From assembly GCF_032463525.1 (NCBI RefSeq), contig NZ_CP135971.1:1798001-1862000 (forward strand): a DNA stretch of 64,000 bases. The letters run 5' to 3'. The position numbers were made by a program, and so were the translations under genes. Positions 17,558 to 25,576 of the stretch are shown piece after piece. The notes below the pieces were generated by a model. The model was given only the letters and a program-made list of their open reading frames with translations, had not been told where the DNA came from and did not search any database. The stretch is from Pseudomonas sp. DTU_2021_1001937_2_SI_NGA_ILE_001. GTDB lineage: Bacteria; Pseudomonadota; Gammaproteobacteria; Pseudomonadales; Pseudomonadaceae. Position 1 is the stretch's first letter; each line of letters opens with the position of its first letter.

Positions 17558-18248
17558 GATGGAAACGTTCCTGCAGTTCGGGAGTAAGGGTCGGGACGAT
17601 CGGGGTCAGCAGCTGCGGCAGGTTGGCCAGCAGCGCGGGGATTTCGGCAAAGGTGTCGAAGCGTGCATGGGGCAGCCCGAGGCGCACGCAGTGGTCGGCG
17701 AGGCTGCCGCGGGCCAGGACGAAGTCGGCGGTCTCGGCCACGCACATGTCCGAGCGCCCGTCGCCGATCACCAGCACGTGGCGGCCCGCCGGCACCGAGC
17801 GGCACTTGCAGTTGCCGGCAGCGGCGCGGCAGGTGTCACGGGCATAGGGAAAGACGATGCGCCAGCGGTCGTGGTCGACCTGGCGCAGGCCGTTGGCAAC
17901 GATCGGCAGCAGCGGGCAGTCGTTGCGCGACAGGATCCGCGCGATGGCCTGCTCCAGGCCGTCGCTGACGATATCCAGGGTCGCGCCGAGGCTGGTGGCC
18001 AGGTCGACGAAGGCCGGGAAGTCCGGGTCGATGGCCACGCTGTCGAAGTAGCCCAGCAGTTGCGCCGGGGTGGCCCGTACCAGGGCCAGTTGGCGGGTCA
18101 GGCACTCCCGCGAGCCGATCTGGCCGTCGAGCCATTGTTGTTCGATCGCTTCCCAGCCGGGTTCGGCGAAGCGTTCCAGGATGCTGTCGATGACGTCGGT
18201 CCGGGTCACGGTACCGTCGAAGTCACACACGATATGCCAGTGCATCAT
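17550..18248 (-). CDS. HAD-superfamily phosphatase, MtnX/phosphoserine-phosphatase-like
   Basis: A 232-residue HAD subfamily IB hydrolase. Motif I is CDFDGTVT with the nucleophile and acid aspartates at residues 9 and 11. LDIVSDGLEQ fits motif II, and HVLVIGDGRSDMCVAE is motif IV. Relatives dephosphorylate small phosphorylated metabolites, such as phosphoserine or the MtnX substrate in methionine salvage. No other methionine-salvage genes are nearby, so a different substrate is likely. It is the first gene of the six-gene operon; the start is 18248, or 18245 if the second of two adjacent ATGs is used. A sigma-54 promoter lies 54 bases upstream. Confidence 0.85.
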   Translation of the reverse strand: MMHWHIVCDFDGTVTRTDVIDSILERFAEPGWEAIEQQWLDGQIGSRECLTRQLALVRATPAQLLGYFDSVAIDPDFPAFVDLATSLGATLDIVSDGLEQAIARILSRNDCPLLPIVANGLRQVDHDRWRIVFPYARDTCRAAAGNCKCRSVPAGRHVLVIGDGRSDMCVAETADFVLARGSLADHCVRLGLPHARFDTFAEIPALLANLPQLLTPIVPTLTPELQERFHHV

Positions 18249-18301
18249 CTGCGTTTGCCCATGTTGAGTGAAGCGCGCTCGGCGCAGTCGCAAGGGGCTT
18301 G

Positions 18302-18317
18302 AGCAGCAAGCGTGCCA
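18302..18317 (-). promoter_or_regulatory. Sigma-54 promoter (-24/-12) of the six-gene operon
   Basis: On the minus strand the bases read TGGCACG-CTTG-CTGCT, which differs from the consensus TGGCACR-N4-TTGCW at one position. The essential GG and GC are present at the correct spacing. Transcription would start near 18291, giving a leader of about 43 bases before the phosphatase. The operon's last gene is a sigma-54 activator, which supports the call. Confidence 0.8.
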
Positions 18318-18378
18318 ACGCACCACAAGCCCGCAGGACGTGGCCTGCAGCCTGTGCGGGGGTAAAAGGCGGCGGGTG

Positions 18379-18407
18379 GAGCTACAAATTTTGTAGCTCG
18401 CTACAAA
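18379..18407. promoter_or_regulatory. Palindromic enhancer (UAS) candidate for the sigma-54 activator
   Basis: GAGCTACAAA-T-TTTGTAGCTC (18379-18399) is a perfect 10-bp inverted repeat around one base. A third half-site GCTACAAA follows at 18400-18407, 19 bases from the first. The block lies about 90-115 bases upstream of the predicted start site, the normal distance for an NtrC-type activator. It could also influence the divergent MipA-like gene. Confidence 0.7.
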
Positions 18408-18481
18408 CAACATGAGTGCTTGCCGAGCGGCGGCGCGATGGTGATTGATAGCGCCATGTCAATCTGCCCGAGGAATCGCCC

Positions 18482-19285
18482 ATGCCACCGATGCGCAATT
18501 TGCTCTGCGGCGTCGCGCTCTGCGCCACGCTGGTCAGCCCGCCCGGGCGCGCCGCCGAGCCGGACGCCAGCGCCGCCAAGCCGCTGTGGGGCTTGCAGGG
18601 CATGGCCGGAGCGCTGTGGTCGTATCGCCCCTACGACCCCACGGCGAGCAGCTACGAGTTCAAGGCCGTGCCGTACCTGGACCTGAGCCTGGGCGATGTC
18701 GACCTGGACTCCGAAGACGGGCTGTCGTGGAACGCCTTCAAGACCGAAAACGGCTGGAGCGCCGGGCCGTATCTCAACTACCTGCCAGGACGCGACGGCC
18801 AGGGCTCGCTGCGCGGCCTGCGGGATGTCTCGGGCATGGGCGTGGCCGGTGGCTTCGTGGCCTACAGCCCGGTGCAATGGCTGAGCCTGTTCGCTCGCGC
18901 CGGGCGCACCTTCGGCACCGCCGAGAGCCAGGGCGGCGTGTTGGGCCAGGTGGGCGCGGAGGCTGATTATCCATTGGGCGCCGGAGTATTCGGCAGCACC
19001 CGGCTGGTGGCGCACCTGGCCAACCGAGAGCTGAACCAGACGTTCTTCGGGGTCAGTGCGGACGAGTCGCAGGCCTCGGGCATTCGCCCGTACAACGCTG
19101 GCGGTGGCCTGCGTGACCTGACCCTGAGCCAGAGCCTGGCGGTGCCGCTGTCGCCACACTGGTCGCTGCTGGGCAACCTGAGCTGGACCCACCTGACCGG
19201 CTCGGCCGCCGACAGCAGCATCGTCCAGCAACGCGGCCACGCCGAGCAGGGTGAAGTGGACATCGGCGTGGCCTATCACTTCTGA
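18482..19285 (+). CDS. MipA/OmpV family outer-membrane protein
   Basis: A 267-residue outer-membrane barrel protein. It has a signal peptide ending near residue 25 (GRAA-EPD). The motif NQTFFGVSADESQASG and the following GGGLRDLTLSQSL are characteristic of MipA/OmpV proteins, and the chain ends in an aromatic residue (AYHF). Family members scaffold peptidoglycan enzymes or respond to envelope conditions. AGGA lies 7 bases before the ATG; a second ATG three codons on is possible. It diverges from the sigma-54 operon and shares its regulatory region. REP-type repeats follow it. Confidence 0.85.
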   Translation: MPPMRNLLCGVALCATLVSPPGRAAEPDASAAKPLWGLQGMAGALWSYRPYDPTASSYEFKAVPYLDLSLGDVDLDSEDGLSWNAFKTENGWSAGPYLNYLPGRDGQGSLRGLRDVSGMGVAGGFVAYSPVQWLSLFARAGRTFGTAESQGGVLGQVGAEADYPLGAGVFGSTRLVAHLANRELNQTFFGVSADESQASGIRPYNAGGGLRDLTLSQSLAVPLSPHWSLLGNLSWTHLTGSAADSSIVQQRGHAEQGEVDIGVAYHF

Positions 19286-19309
19286 GAGTCCCCCGCTCAA
19301 GCCGACTTG

Positions 19310-19396
19310 CAGAAACGACTACAGCCGCGAAGCGACCGTATGTTCACGACAGATGCACTGATTTTCCTGGCGCTTTCGCCGCTAAAGCCAATACGG
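19310..19396. repeat. 87-bp paired-REP element, copy 3 (degenerate ends)
   Basis: Aligns to the other copies through CAGCCGCGAAGCGACCG, the TTCACGACAGATGCA spacer and CGCTTTCGCCGCTAAAGCC. The outermost arm bases have diverged, so the terminal inverted repeat is incomplete. Confidence 0.7.
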
Positions 19397-19411
19397 CTCA
19401 GTTAGACCGGG

Positions 19412-19498
19412 TAGGAGCGGCTTCAGCCGCGAAGCGATCGCATGTTCACGACAGATGCAGTGAGCTTCCTGGCGCTTTCGCGGCTAAAGCCGCTCCCA
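19412..19498. repeat. 87-bp paired-REP element, copy 4
   Basis: Same length, ends and spacer as copies 1 and 2, including TAGGAGCGGCTTCAGCCGCG and the closing AAAGCCGCTCCCA. Confidence 0.8.
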
Positions 19499-19613
19499 CC
19501 GGGCCACATGCCGCTTAAGCGGACAGTAGTGTGGCTATAGCCGCCTAGCCGACCCCATCGGCGAAATCAGGGGCCGGTAAAGCCCATACCATTTGCGGCT
19601 CTTGATACGCGGT

Positions 19614-20030
19614 TCAACCCTCCCCCTCGGCCATGACCGCGATGCCGCTGATGATGATCGCCACGCCCACCCAGCGCAGCCAGTCGATTTGCTCACCCAG
19701 CCCCAGCCAGGAACCCAGCAGCACGCCGACGAACACCAGCGAGCTCAAGGGAAAGGCCACGCTCACCGGGGCACTGCGCAGAATCAGCATCCACACGAAG
19801 AACGACCCCGCATAGCAGGCCAGCGCCAGCAGCACTGCGGGCGTCAGCAGCGCAGTGCCCAACCAGGCCAGGCCGAATGGCAGATGGGTAAGCGCATCGC
19901 CGCCCACCTTCATGGCGATCTGCGCCGTGCTTTCACTGCCGATCAGCAACAGCCACAGCACCACGGCGGTGACGCGATGCTGCAGCCAGCCAGGCGTGCT
20001 GGAAAGACTCGAAGACGATGTCGTGTTCAT
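19614..20030 (-). CDS. Small multidrug resistance/EamA-like four-helix transporter subunit
   Basis: A 138-residue inner-membrane protein with four predicted helices after a 20-residue polar N-terminus. The first helix contains LLLIGSESTAQIAMKVG with a glutamate (Glu33) where SMR transporters have their essential proton-coupled Glu. The last helix, WVGVAIIISGIAV, is typical of the DMT superfamily. It lies 2 bases downstream of a second four-helix gene, which suggests they form a heterodimer, as paired SMR proteins do. The substrate is unknown. Confidence 0.75.
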   Translation of the reverse strand: MNTTSSSSLSSTPGWLQHRVTAVVLWLLLIGSESTAQIAMKVGGDALTHLPFGLAWLGTALLTPAVLLALACYAGSFFVWMLILRSAPVSVAFPLSSLVFVGVLLGSWLGLGEQIDWLRWVGVAIIISGIAVMAEGEG

Positions 20031-20032
20031 GC

Positions 20033-20407
20033 TCAACCTCCACTGGCGATGACCAGCATCACCCCACCGGTAATGATCAGCGTGCCGAGCCAGCGGCGGC
20101 GGCTCACCGCCTCGCCCAGCACCAGGCGCCCGGCCAGCACCACCCCGCAATAGGCCAGGCTGGCGGCAGGAAAGGCCAGGCTCAAGGGGGCCAGCGACAG
20201 CACCGCCAGCCACACCAGGAACTCCAGGGCATAGGCCAGGATGCCGGCCCACAGCAACGGCGCGCCCAGCAGCTGCCACCAGAAGCCGGCCAGGCGAAAG
20301 CCGCCGTCCATTTCCGGCAGGCGGTCCAGACCCAGCTTGAAGGCGATCTGTCCGGCGACATCGAGACCGATGGACAGCGCGATCAGCGCAATCACCGAGG
20401 GACTCAT
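20033..20407 (-). CDS. Small multidrug resistance/EamA-like four-helix transporter subunit
   Basis: A 124-residue four-helix membrane protein, partner of the gene just downstream. The first helix, LSIGLDVAGQIAFKLGLD, has Asp16 at the position of the usual SMR glutamate. The two partners thus differ at the key acidic site, which points to an asymmetric heterodimer. Its ATG overlaps the stop of the ureohydrolase-like gene by four bases, so all three genes form one translationally coupled unit. Confidence 0.75.
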   Translation of the reverse strand: MSPSVIALIALSIGLDVAGQIAFKLGLDRLPEMDGGFRLAGFWWQLLGAPLLWAGILAYALEFLVWLAVLSLAPLSLAFPAASLAYCGVVLAGRLVLGEAVSRRRWLGTLIITGGVMLVIASGG

Positions 20408-21324
20408 GGGAACACCTCGTCGAACAGCGCCAGCAAGGCCGCGTTGGTCTGCGCATTGCGCTGGATATCCGCAGCGCTCCAGCGTTCGGCGGGTGGCTGG
20501 TCGCTGCGCGCCTCCCAGCGCTTGAACGGGTTGCGATGCGCCGGTGCTGAAAACTCGCCGCATACGTCGATACCCAGCACCCGCTTGCGCGTGGCCAGCA
20601 GGCGCAACGCCTCGAGCAGGTGGCTCAGGCGCATGCCGCCCTGGTCCCAGTTGGTGGCCGCGTCTTCACTGGCCAGCACGTCCTTGTCGATGGTGATCCA
20701 CACCGCTTCGGTGGGCAGCGTCGCCGCCAACTGGGCAAGAAACCGCGACCAGTCCAGCTCGGCCAGGTTGGTCCAGTGCAGGTAGTGGCCGCGCTGCTGG
20801 TGGCCAGGGCCGTCGCCCACATGCCCCCACACCCGCGACGGCGCGTGCTGCCAGGGGAACAGCTGCAGCTGCCCGCTGCGCAGGGCGGCGAAGTTGGCCC
20901 CGCGCAACTGCGGGTTATGCAGGTCGTCGCTGCACGGCCCGAGGGTGATCACGCGGCGAACCAGCGGCAACTGCAACGCCCGGTTGACCCACGAGCCGCA
21001 ATGCCGGCGCGGCGCCAGGCGTACCCAGTCGGGGTGGTTGTCGAAGTGGATCAGGCTGACCGGCTCGGTCAGCCCGGCGAGAAACGCCGGGGTCAGGTGG
21101 TGGTAATCGCCGGAGCCGACGAAATAGATCTGCGGCCGGCGCCCCCTGGGCCGGCTGCTCTGCTGCAGGCGCTGGCTGAAGGTCCGGTAGCGGGCTTCGG
21201 TGGTCCACAGCCGCAGGTGCGGCCCGAGGTCGAGCAGGTCGATATGCGTGGCGCGGCCTTCGGTCAGGCGCCGGGCGATGGGTTCCTGGGCGGTAAGGCT
21301 GTGGTCGAGGTCGAGGATGTTCAA
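20404..21324 (-). CDS. Arginase/ureohydrolase-fold protein
   Basis: A 306-residue protein with the metal-binding motifs of the arginase superfamily: GSGDYHH (70-76) for the first histidine, HFDNHPDW (Asp95, His97, Asp99) and TIDKD (Asp213, Asp215). GIDVCGE near the C-terminal third fits the conserved glutamate region. The sequence around these motifs is unlike arginase, agmatinase or formiminoglutamase, so the substrate is open. The start is a TTG at 21324; there is no in-frame ATG near the N-terminus and only a weak AGGTG upstream. It is coupled to a two-gene SMR transporter, which may move its substrate or product. Confidence 0.75.
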   Translation of the reverse strand: MNILDLDHSLTAQEPIARRLTEGRATHIDLLDLGPHLRLWTTEARYRTFSQRLQQSSRPRGRRPQIYFVGSGDYHHLTPAFLAGLTEPVSLIHFDNHPDWVRLAPRRHCGSWVNRALQLPLVRRVITLGPCSDDLHNPQLRGANFAALRSGQLQLFPWQHAPSRVWGHVGDGPGHQQRGHYLHWTNLAELDWSRFLAQLAATLPTEAVWITIDKDVLASEDAATNWDQGGMRLSHLLEALRLLATRKRVLGIDVCGEFSAPAHRNPFKRWEARSDQPPAERWSAADIQRNAQTNAALLALFDEVFP

Positions 21325-21439
21325 GGCGCGAATTCACCTGTTCACCCCGCCCTGACACCGCCGGTACTGGATGTACGAGGCGGCCGGGCGGGCCTGAAGG
21401 GGGTGAATGCAAGGGGTGGGCCAGCTGTCGGCCGCGCGC

Positions 21440-22603
21440 TCAATCGACGGCGTTGGCCTGGTGCTCGGTGTCTACCGAGGTGTCGATGCTCACCACCACC
21501 GACATGCCTGGCCGCAGCCGCGCGGCCAGCGGCTGGTCGGGGTCGACGCTGATGCGCACCGGGATGCGCTGGGCGATCTTGACGAAGTTGCCGGTGGCGT
21601 TGTCGGCCGGCAACAGGCTGAACTCCGAACCGGTGGCTGGCGAGATGCGCTCGACCCGACCATTGAGCTTCTGATGGTCCAGGGCATCGACGCTGAAGCT
21701 CACCGGCTGGCCGAGGCGCACCTGGGCCATCTGGGTTTCCTTCAGGTTGGCGATGATCCACAGGTTATCGGGAACCAGGGCCATGAGCTGGGCACCGGAA
21801 TTCACGTAGGCACCGAGGCGCACGCCGATCTGCCCCAACTGGCCGTCGCGTGGCGCGGTAATGCGGGTGTTGTCCAGGTCGATACGCGCCAGTTCCACCG
21901 CGGCTTTGGCGTTCTCCACCTGGGCCTGCAGCGAGTCACGGTTGACGATCACCGTCTGCAGGTCTTCCCTGGCGATCTGCAAGGCGGCACGCGCCTCGGC
22001 TTCGGCGGCCTGGGCCTGGGCGTCGGCCGCGCGGGCGACGTCCAGCTCGCTGCGCGACACCGAGCCGTCGGTGACCAGCGCCTGGTTGCGCTTGAGATCG
22101 GCCGCGCTCTTGCGCACCTGTGCCGAGCTGCTCTGCAAGGCGGCCTGGCGCTGGGCGATGGTCGCCTCGGCACTGCGCCGCTGCTGCAGGTTGTTGGCCA
22201 GGGCCGCCTGCTGCACGCCCAGTTGCGCCTCGGCCTGCTCCAGGCGCTGACGGTAAATGCGGTCGTCCAGGCGCACCAGCAGTTGCCCGGCCTTCACATG
22301 CTCGAAGTCCTGCACCGTGACCTCATGCACGTAACCGCTCAGCTGCGGGCCGATCAGCGTGGTCTGGCCATGCACCTGGGCGTTCTCGGTACTCTGGATG
22401 GGGCTGGTGAACGGCGGCAGTTGCCAGGCGTAGAGCACGATGAGGATGCCGCCCAGGGCAATCAAGGCGAACAGCGTGGTGGAAATCACCCGTGCGCGCA
22501 GCGGCCGTGGCTTGCTGGTGGCCGGTGAGGTGAGCGGCGCCGGCGGCGGGTTGCTGGCGACCGGGGCCGCATCGGTGGAATCTTTACGGGTGGTGTCGTT
22601 CAT
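21440..22603 (-). CDS. HlyD/EmrA-type membrane fusion protein
   Basis: A 387-residue periplasmic adaptor of a tripartite efflux pump. One N-terminal membrane helix lies at about residues 43-62. A biotinyl-lipoyl-like half follows (VHGQTTLIGPQLSGYV), then a long alpha-helical hairpin rich in Ala, Gln and Glu (about 110-230), then the returning lipoyl half (NTRITAPRDGQLGQIGVRLG) and a beta-barrel domain. It links the MFS pump to an outer-membrane channel encoded elsewhere. Its ATG overlaps the stop of the pump gene by four bases. Confidence 0.9.
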   Translation of the reverse strand: MNDTTRKDSTDAAPVASNPPPAPLTSPATSKPRPLRARVISTTLFALIALGGILIVLYAWQLPPFTSPIQSTENAQVHGQTTLIGPQLSGYVHEVTVQDFEHVKAGQLLVRLDDRIYRQRLEQAEAQLGVQQAALANNLQQRRSAEATIAQRQAALQSSSAQVRKSAADLKRNQALVTDGSVSRSELDVARAADAQAQAAEAEARAALQIAREDLQTVIVNRDSLQAQVENAKAAVELARIDLDNTRITAPRDGQLGQIGVRLGAYVNSGAQLMALVPDNLWIIANLKETQMAQVRLGQPVSFSVDALDHQKLNGRVERISPATGSEFSLLPADNATGNFVKIAQRIPVRISVDPDQPLAARLRPGMSVVVSIDTSVDTEHQANAVD

Positions 22604-24309
22604 CGAGTCTGCGCACTGCTGGTGGATGGGGAGGCCGCAGACAGCGGCTGGGTGGGCTCGGTGGTCATCTTCAGCCAGATCATCCGCAGGGTGATCCACA
22701 GCATGGTCAGCACGGCGATCAGGGCGATGAGCATGAACACGTCGTTATAGGCCAGCACATTGGCCTCGCGGGTAGCGGTGCTGGCCAGGGCGCGCATGCC
22801 CTGGGCGGTGCGTGCGGCGGGGTCGGCGATCACCCCCCCATAGGCCGCCGCCCCGCTTTGCAGGCGGGCCTGCACCAGCGGGTCGAAGGCGGTGATGTGT
22901 TCCATGAGCTGGCTGGAGTGAAATTTCTCGCGCACGATCTGGAAGGTGCCCAGCGCCGCCGAACCGATCAGCCCGCCGATGTTCTGGGTGATGCCGAACA
23001 GCACCGAGAAGCTGACCATATTACGCGGGTTGGCCAATACGCCGCTGATGCCCAGCACCAGCGTCGGGCCAAGGAAGAAGGTGCCACCGAAGGCCAGCAG
23101 GAACTGGCTGAGGTACATGTTTTCCGGGCGGGTCTGGTAGGTCGAGCCGCTGTCCATCCAGGCCCCGGCGGCCATCATTGCCAGGGAAATCAGCAGCGGT
23201 TTGATCAGGTGCGCCGGGTCGATGGTCAGGGCACTGACCAGCAGGCCTGCGATGCTGCCGAGCAGCATCACCAGGTACAGGCTGTGCAACTGCTCGCTGC
23301 CCAGGTTCAGCGCCTGCAAGAACGCTACCGCGCCCACCGACTGTTCGGACAGCACCACCCGAAACAGAATCACCGCCAGCCCCAGGCGCAGGATCGCCCC
23401 GCTGCCCAGCCAGCGGGTGATCAGCAAAGGGTTGCGGCGGTTGTGCTCGATCGCCAGCCCCGCGCAGATCAGCGCGATGGAGGCCGCCGAGGCGATGCCG
23501 ATCCAGGGCTCTTCCAGCCACCATTCGATGCGCCCCAGTGACAGCACCGCACACAACAAGGCAAAGCCGCTGGCCAGCAGGCCGAAGGTCAGGAAGTCGA
23601 GCTTCTCGAAGGCCTTGAAGCGGTCGCCCGGCGGCAGCTTGAGCATCAGCACGCAGCCCAGCGAGAGCATCGCCATGCCCAGCTCGAACAGGTACAGGCC
23701 GCGCCATTCGGCGATCTGCAACAAGTCTTCGGAAATCAGTCGCGCCATGGGCGTGGCCAGTTGCGCGGTGCCCAGCCCCAGCACCAGGGCCTTGAGCCGC
23801 CACTTCTGTGGAAAAGCCTGGATCATGTAGTAAAGGCCCAGGGTGCTCAGCGCCGCGCCAACCATGCCGTGGGCCGCACGCACGGCCACCGCGGAATCGA
23901 TATCGTTGACGAACAGATGGGCCAGGGTCACCAGCGCGTAAAGCACCAGGAACAGTTCGGTGAACGCGCGCAATCCATACTGCTGGCGGAACTTCACCAG
24001 CAGCAGGTTCATCGAAACGTTGGTCATCACGTACGCGGCCGGCAGCCAGGCGATGTCCTCCGTGGTGGCGCCCAGAGCGCCTTGCAGATACGGCAGGTTG
24101 GCGACCACCAGGGCATTGCCCAGGCCACCGGTCAAGGCCACGATCACTCCGACCAGGGCGAAGGCCAGGCGCTTGGGTGTCGGATGCAGGGGCGTGGACG
24201 GCGAACCCGGCATGGTCGGGCGCTCATGGGGCTGCCACTGGCGCGGGGCGTACTTGTCGGTCATGGATGCAGGTTCATGAGCAGGCCTTGAAAGTCCCTT
24301 GTGTGACAT
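22600..24309 (-). CDS. MFS multidrug efflux transporter, DHA2/EmrB type
   Basis: A 569-residue, 14-helix major-facilitator pump. The hydrophobic part starts at about residue 48 and ends near 550. It has the DHA2-like order, with AWLPAAYVMTNVSMN in helix 2 and FLGPTLVLGISGVL in the later half. Together with the HlyD protein it should expel hydrophobic compounds using proton flow. The start is uncertain: ATGs at 24309, 24264 and 24213 are all possible, and none has a clear ribosome site. No regulator gene lies beside the pair. Confidence 0.88.
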   Translation of the reverse strand: MSHKGLSRPAHEPASMTDKYAPRQWQPHERPTMPGSPSTPLHPTPKRLAFALVGVIVALTGGLGNALVVANLPYLQGALGATTEDIAWLPAAYVMTNVSMNLLLVKFRQQYGLRAFTELFLVLYALVTLAHLFVNDIDSAVAVRAAHGMVGAALSTLGLYYMIQAFPQKWRLKALVLGLGTAQLATPMARLISEDLLQIAEWRGLYLFELGMAMLSLGCVLMLKLPPGDRFKAFEKLDFLTFGLLASGFALLCAVLSLGRIEWWLEEPWIGIASAASIALICAGLAIEHNRRNPLLITRWLGSGAILRLGLAVILFRVVLSEQSVGAVAFLQALNLGSEQLHSLYLVMLLGSIAGLLVSALTIDPAHLIKPLLISLAMMAAGAWMDSGSTYQTRPENMYLSQFLLAFGGTFFLGPTLVLGISGVLANPRNMVSFSVLFGITQNIGGLIGSAALGTFQIVREKFHSSQLMEHITAFDPLVQARLQSGAAAYGGVIADPAARTAQGMRALASTATREANVLAYNDVFMLIALIAVLTMLWITLRMIWLKMTTEPTQPLSAASPSTSSAQTR

Positions 24310-24480
24310 TGGCGGTCGCCGGAATGCTCAGTGCGCCCTGCAATTAACCGGCAACATCGCCAGTGAAGCGCAAAGGACGGTAAAGCTCCAGAGCCGCCTC
24401 GCAGCAAAAGGCTATGCTCTTGGGAAGTGGCGGAACCTTGGCCAGGCCGGCCGCCGGACAAAAACGACAAGGAGTTCGAA

Positions 24481-25575
24481 ATGAGTTCATCGGCTTCACT
24501 CCAGCGCCAGGCTAAGCAAAGCGGCGACAAAGCCATTCTCAGCGACGTGCGCAACCACATCGGCCACTTGATCCTCAACCGCCCCGCCGGACTCAATGCC
24601 CTGGACCTGGACATGGTCCGCCACCTGCAATGGCAGCTCGACGCCTGGGCCAACGACGACGACATTTATGCCGTGGTACTGCGCGGTGCCGGCGACAAAG
24701 CCTTCTGTGCCGGCGGTGACATCCGCGCCCTGTACGACAGCTATCGCGCCGGCCAGGGCCTGCACCTGCGCTTCTTCGAAGAGGAATACGCCCTCGACCA
24801 GACCATCCACGACTACCGCAAGCCGATCCTCGCGCTGATGGACGGGCTGGTGCTGGGCGGGGGCATGGGCCTGGTGCAGAGCGCCGACCTGCGGGTGGTC
24901 ACCGAGCGCAGTTCGCTGGGCATGCCGGAAGTGGCCATCGGCTACTTCCCCGATGTCGGCGCCAGTTACTTCCTGTCGCGCCTGCCCGGCGAGCTGGGCA
25001 TCTACCTGGGCGTGACCGGCAACCGTATCGGCGCTGCCGACGCCTTGTACTGCGGGCTGGCCGACTGGCACATGCCCAGCCAGGCCCTGCCCCGCCTGGA
25101 CCACATGCTCGACCACCTGAAGTGGAAGATCACCCCGCTCAAGGACCTGCAGGGTGTGATGGCGCGCCTGGGCAGCCAGTGCCTGCCAGAGCCACCGCTG
25201 CAGGCCCTGCGCCCGGCCATCGATCACTTCTTTTCCCTGCCGGATGTGCCGAGCATCCTTGAACAGCTGCAGCAGGTCTCGGTGGCCGACAGTCGCGAAT
25301 GGGCGCTGGATACCGCTGCCGCGATGCACAACCGCTCGCCCCTGGCCATGGCGGTGACCCTGGAACTGCTGCGTCGTGGCCGACACCTGTCGCTGCCGGA
25401 ATGCTTCGCCATGGAATTGCAGCTGGACCGCCAATGGTTCGAGCAGGGCGACCTGATCGAAGGCGTGCGCGCCCTGATCATCGACAAGGACAAACGCCCG
25501 CGCTGGAAGCACAGCAAGGCCGCAGGCGTCAGCCAAGAGGATGTGCAGCGTTTCTTCACCCGCCAGGAGAGTTGA
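24481..25575 (+). CDS. Enoyl-CoA hydratase/isomerase family protein, 3-hydroxyisobutyryl-CoA hydrolase type
   Basis: A 364-residue crotonase-fold enzyme. [14 protein letters not shown] and [14 protein letters not shown], followed by [17 protein letters not shown], match the 3-hydroxyisobutyryl-CoA hydrolase subgroup, which is longer than ordinary hydratases and acts in valine breakdown. AAGGAG lies 6 bases before the ATG at 24481, which decides the start. An acyl-CoA dehydrogenase gene follows after one base, so the pair probably acts on branched-chain acyl-CoA. A plain enoyl-CoA hydratase is the alternative. Confidence 0.85.
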   Translation: MSSSASLQRQAKQSGDKAILSDVRNHIGHLILNRPAGLNALDLDMVRHLQWQLDAWANDDDIYAVVLRGAGDKAFCAGGDIRALYDSYRAGQGLHLRFFEEEYALDQTIHDYRKPILALMDGLVLGGGMGLVQSADLRVVTERSSLGMPEVAIGYFPDVGASYFLSRLPGELGIYLGVTGNRIGAADALYCGLADWHMPSQALPRLDHMLDHLKWKITPLKDLQGVMARLGSQCLPEPPLQALRPAIDHFFSLPDVPSILEQLQQVSVADSREWALDTAAAMHNRSPLAMAVTLELLRRGRHLSLPECFAMELQLDRQWFEQGDLIEGVRALIIDKDKRPRWKHSKAAGVSQEDVQRFFTRQES

Positions 25576-25576
25576 T

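Larger units (their letters stand above)
19286..19613. other. Gene-free region with two 87-bp REP-pair units
   Basis: 328 bases between MipA and the SMR pair. Copies 3 and 4 of the 87-base element fill the first two thirds. The remainder has no gene or clear signal. Confidence 0.65.

Noticed and set aside
17550..18248. Methionine-salvage gene mtnX
   Set aside because: The fold is similar, but no other salvage gene is nearby and the operon context points to a different pathway.
18408..18481. A second sigma-54 promoter facing the MipA-like gene
   Set aside because: No GG/GC pair at the right spacing was found on the plus strand; only a weak TTGCCG-type -35 is visible.
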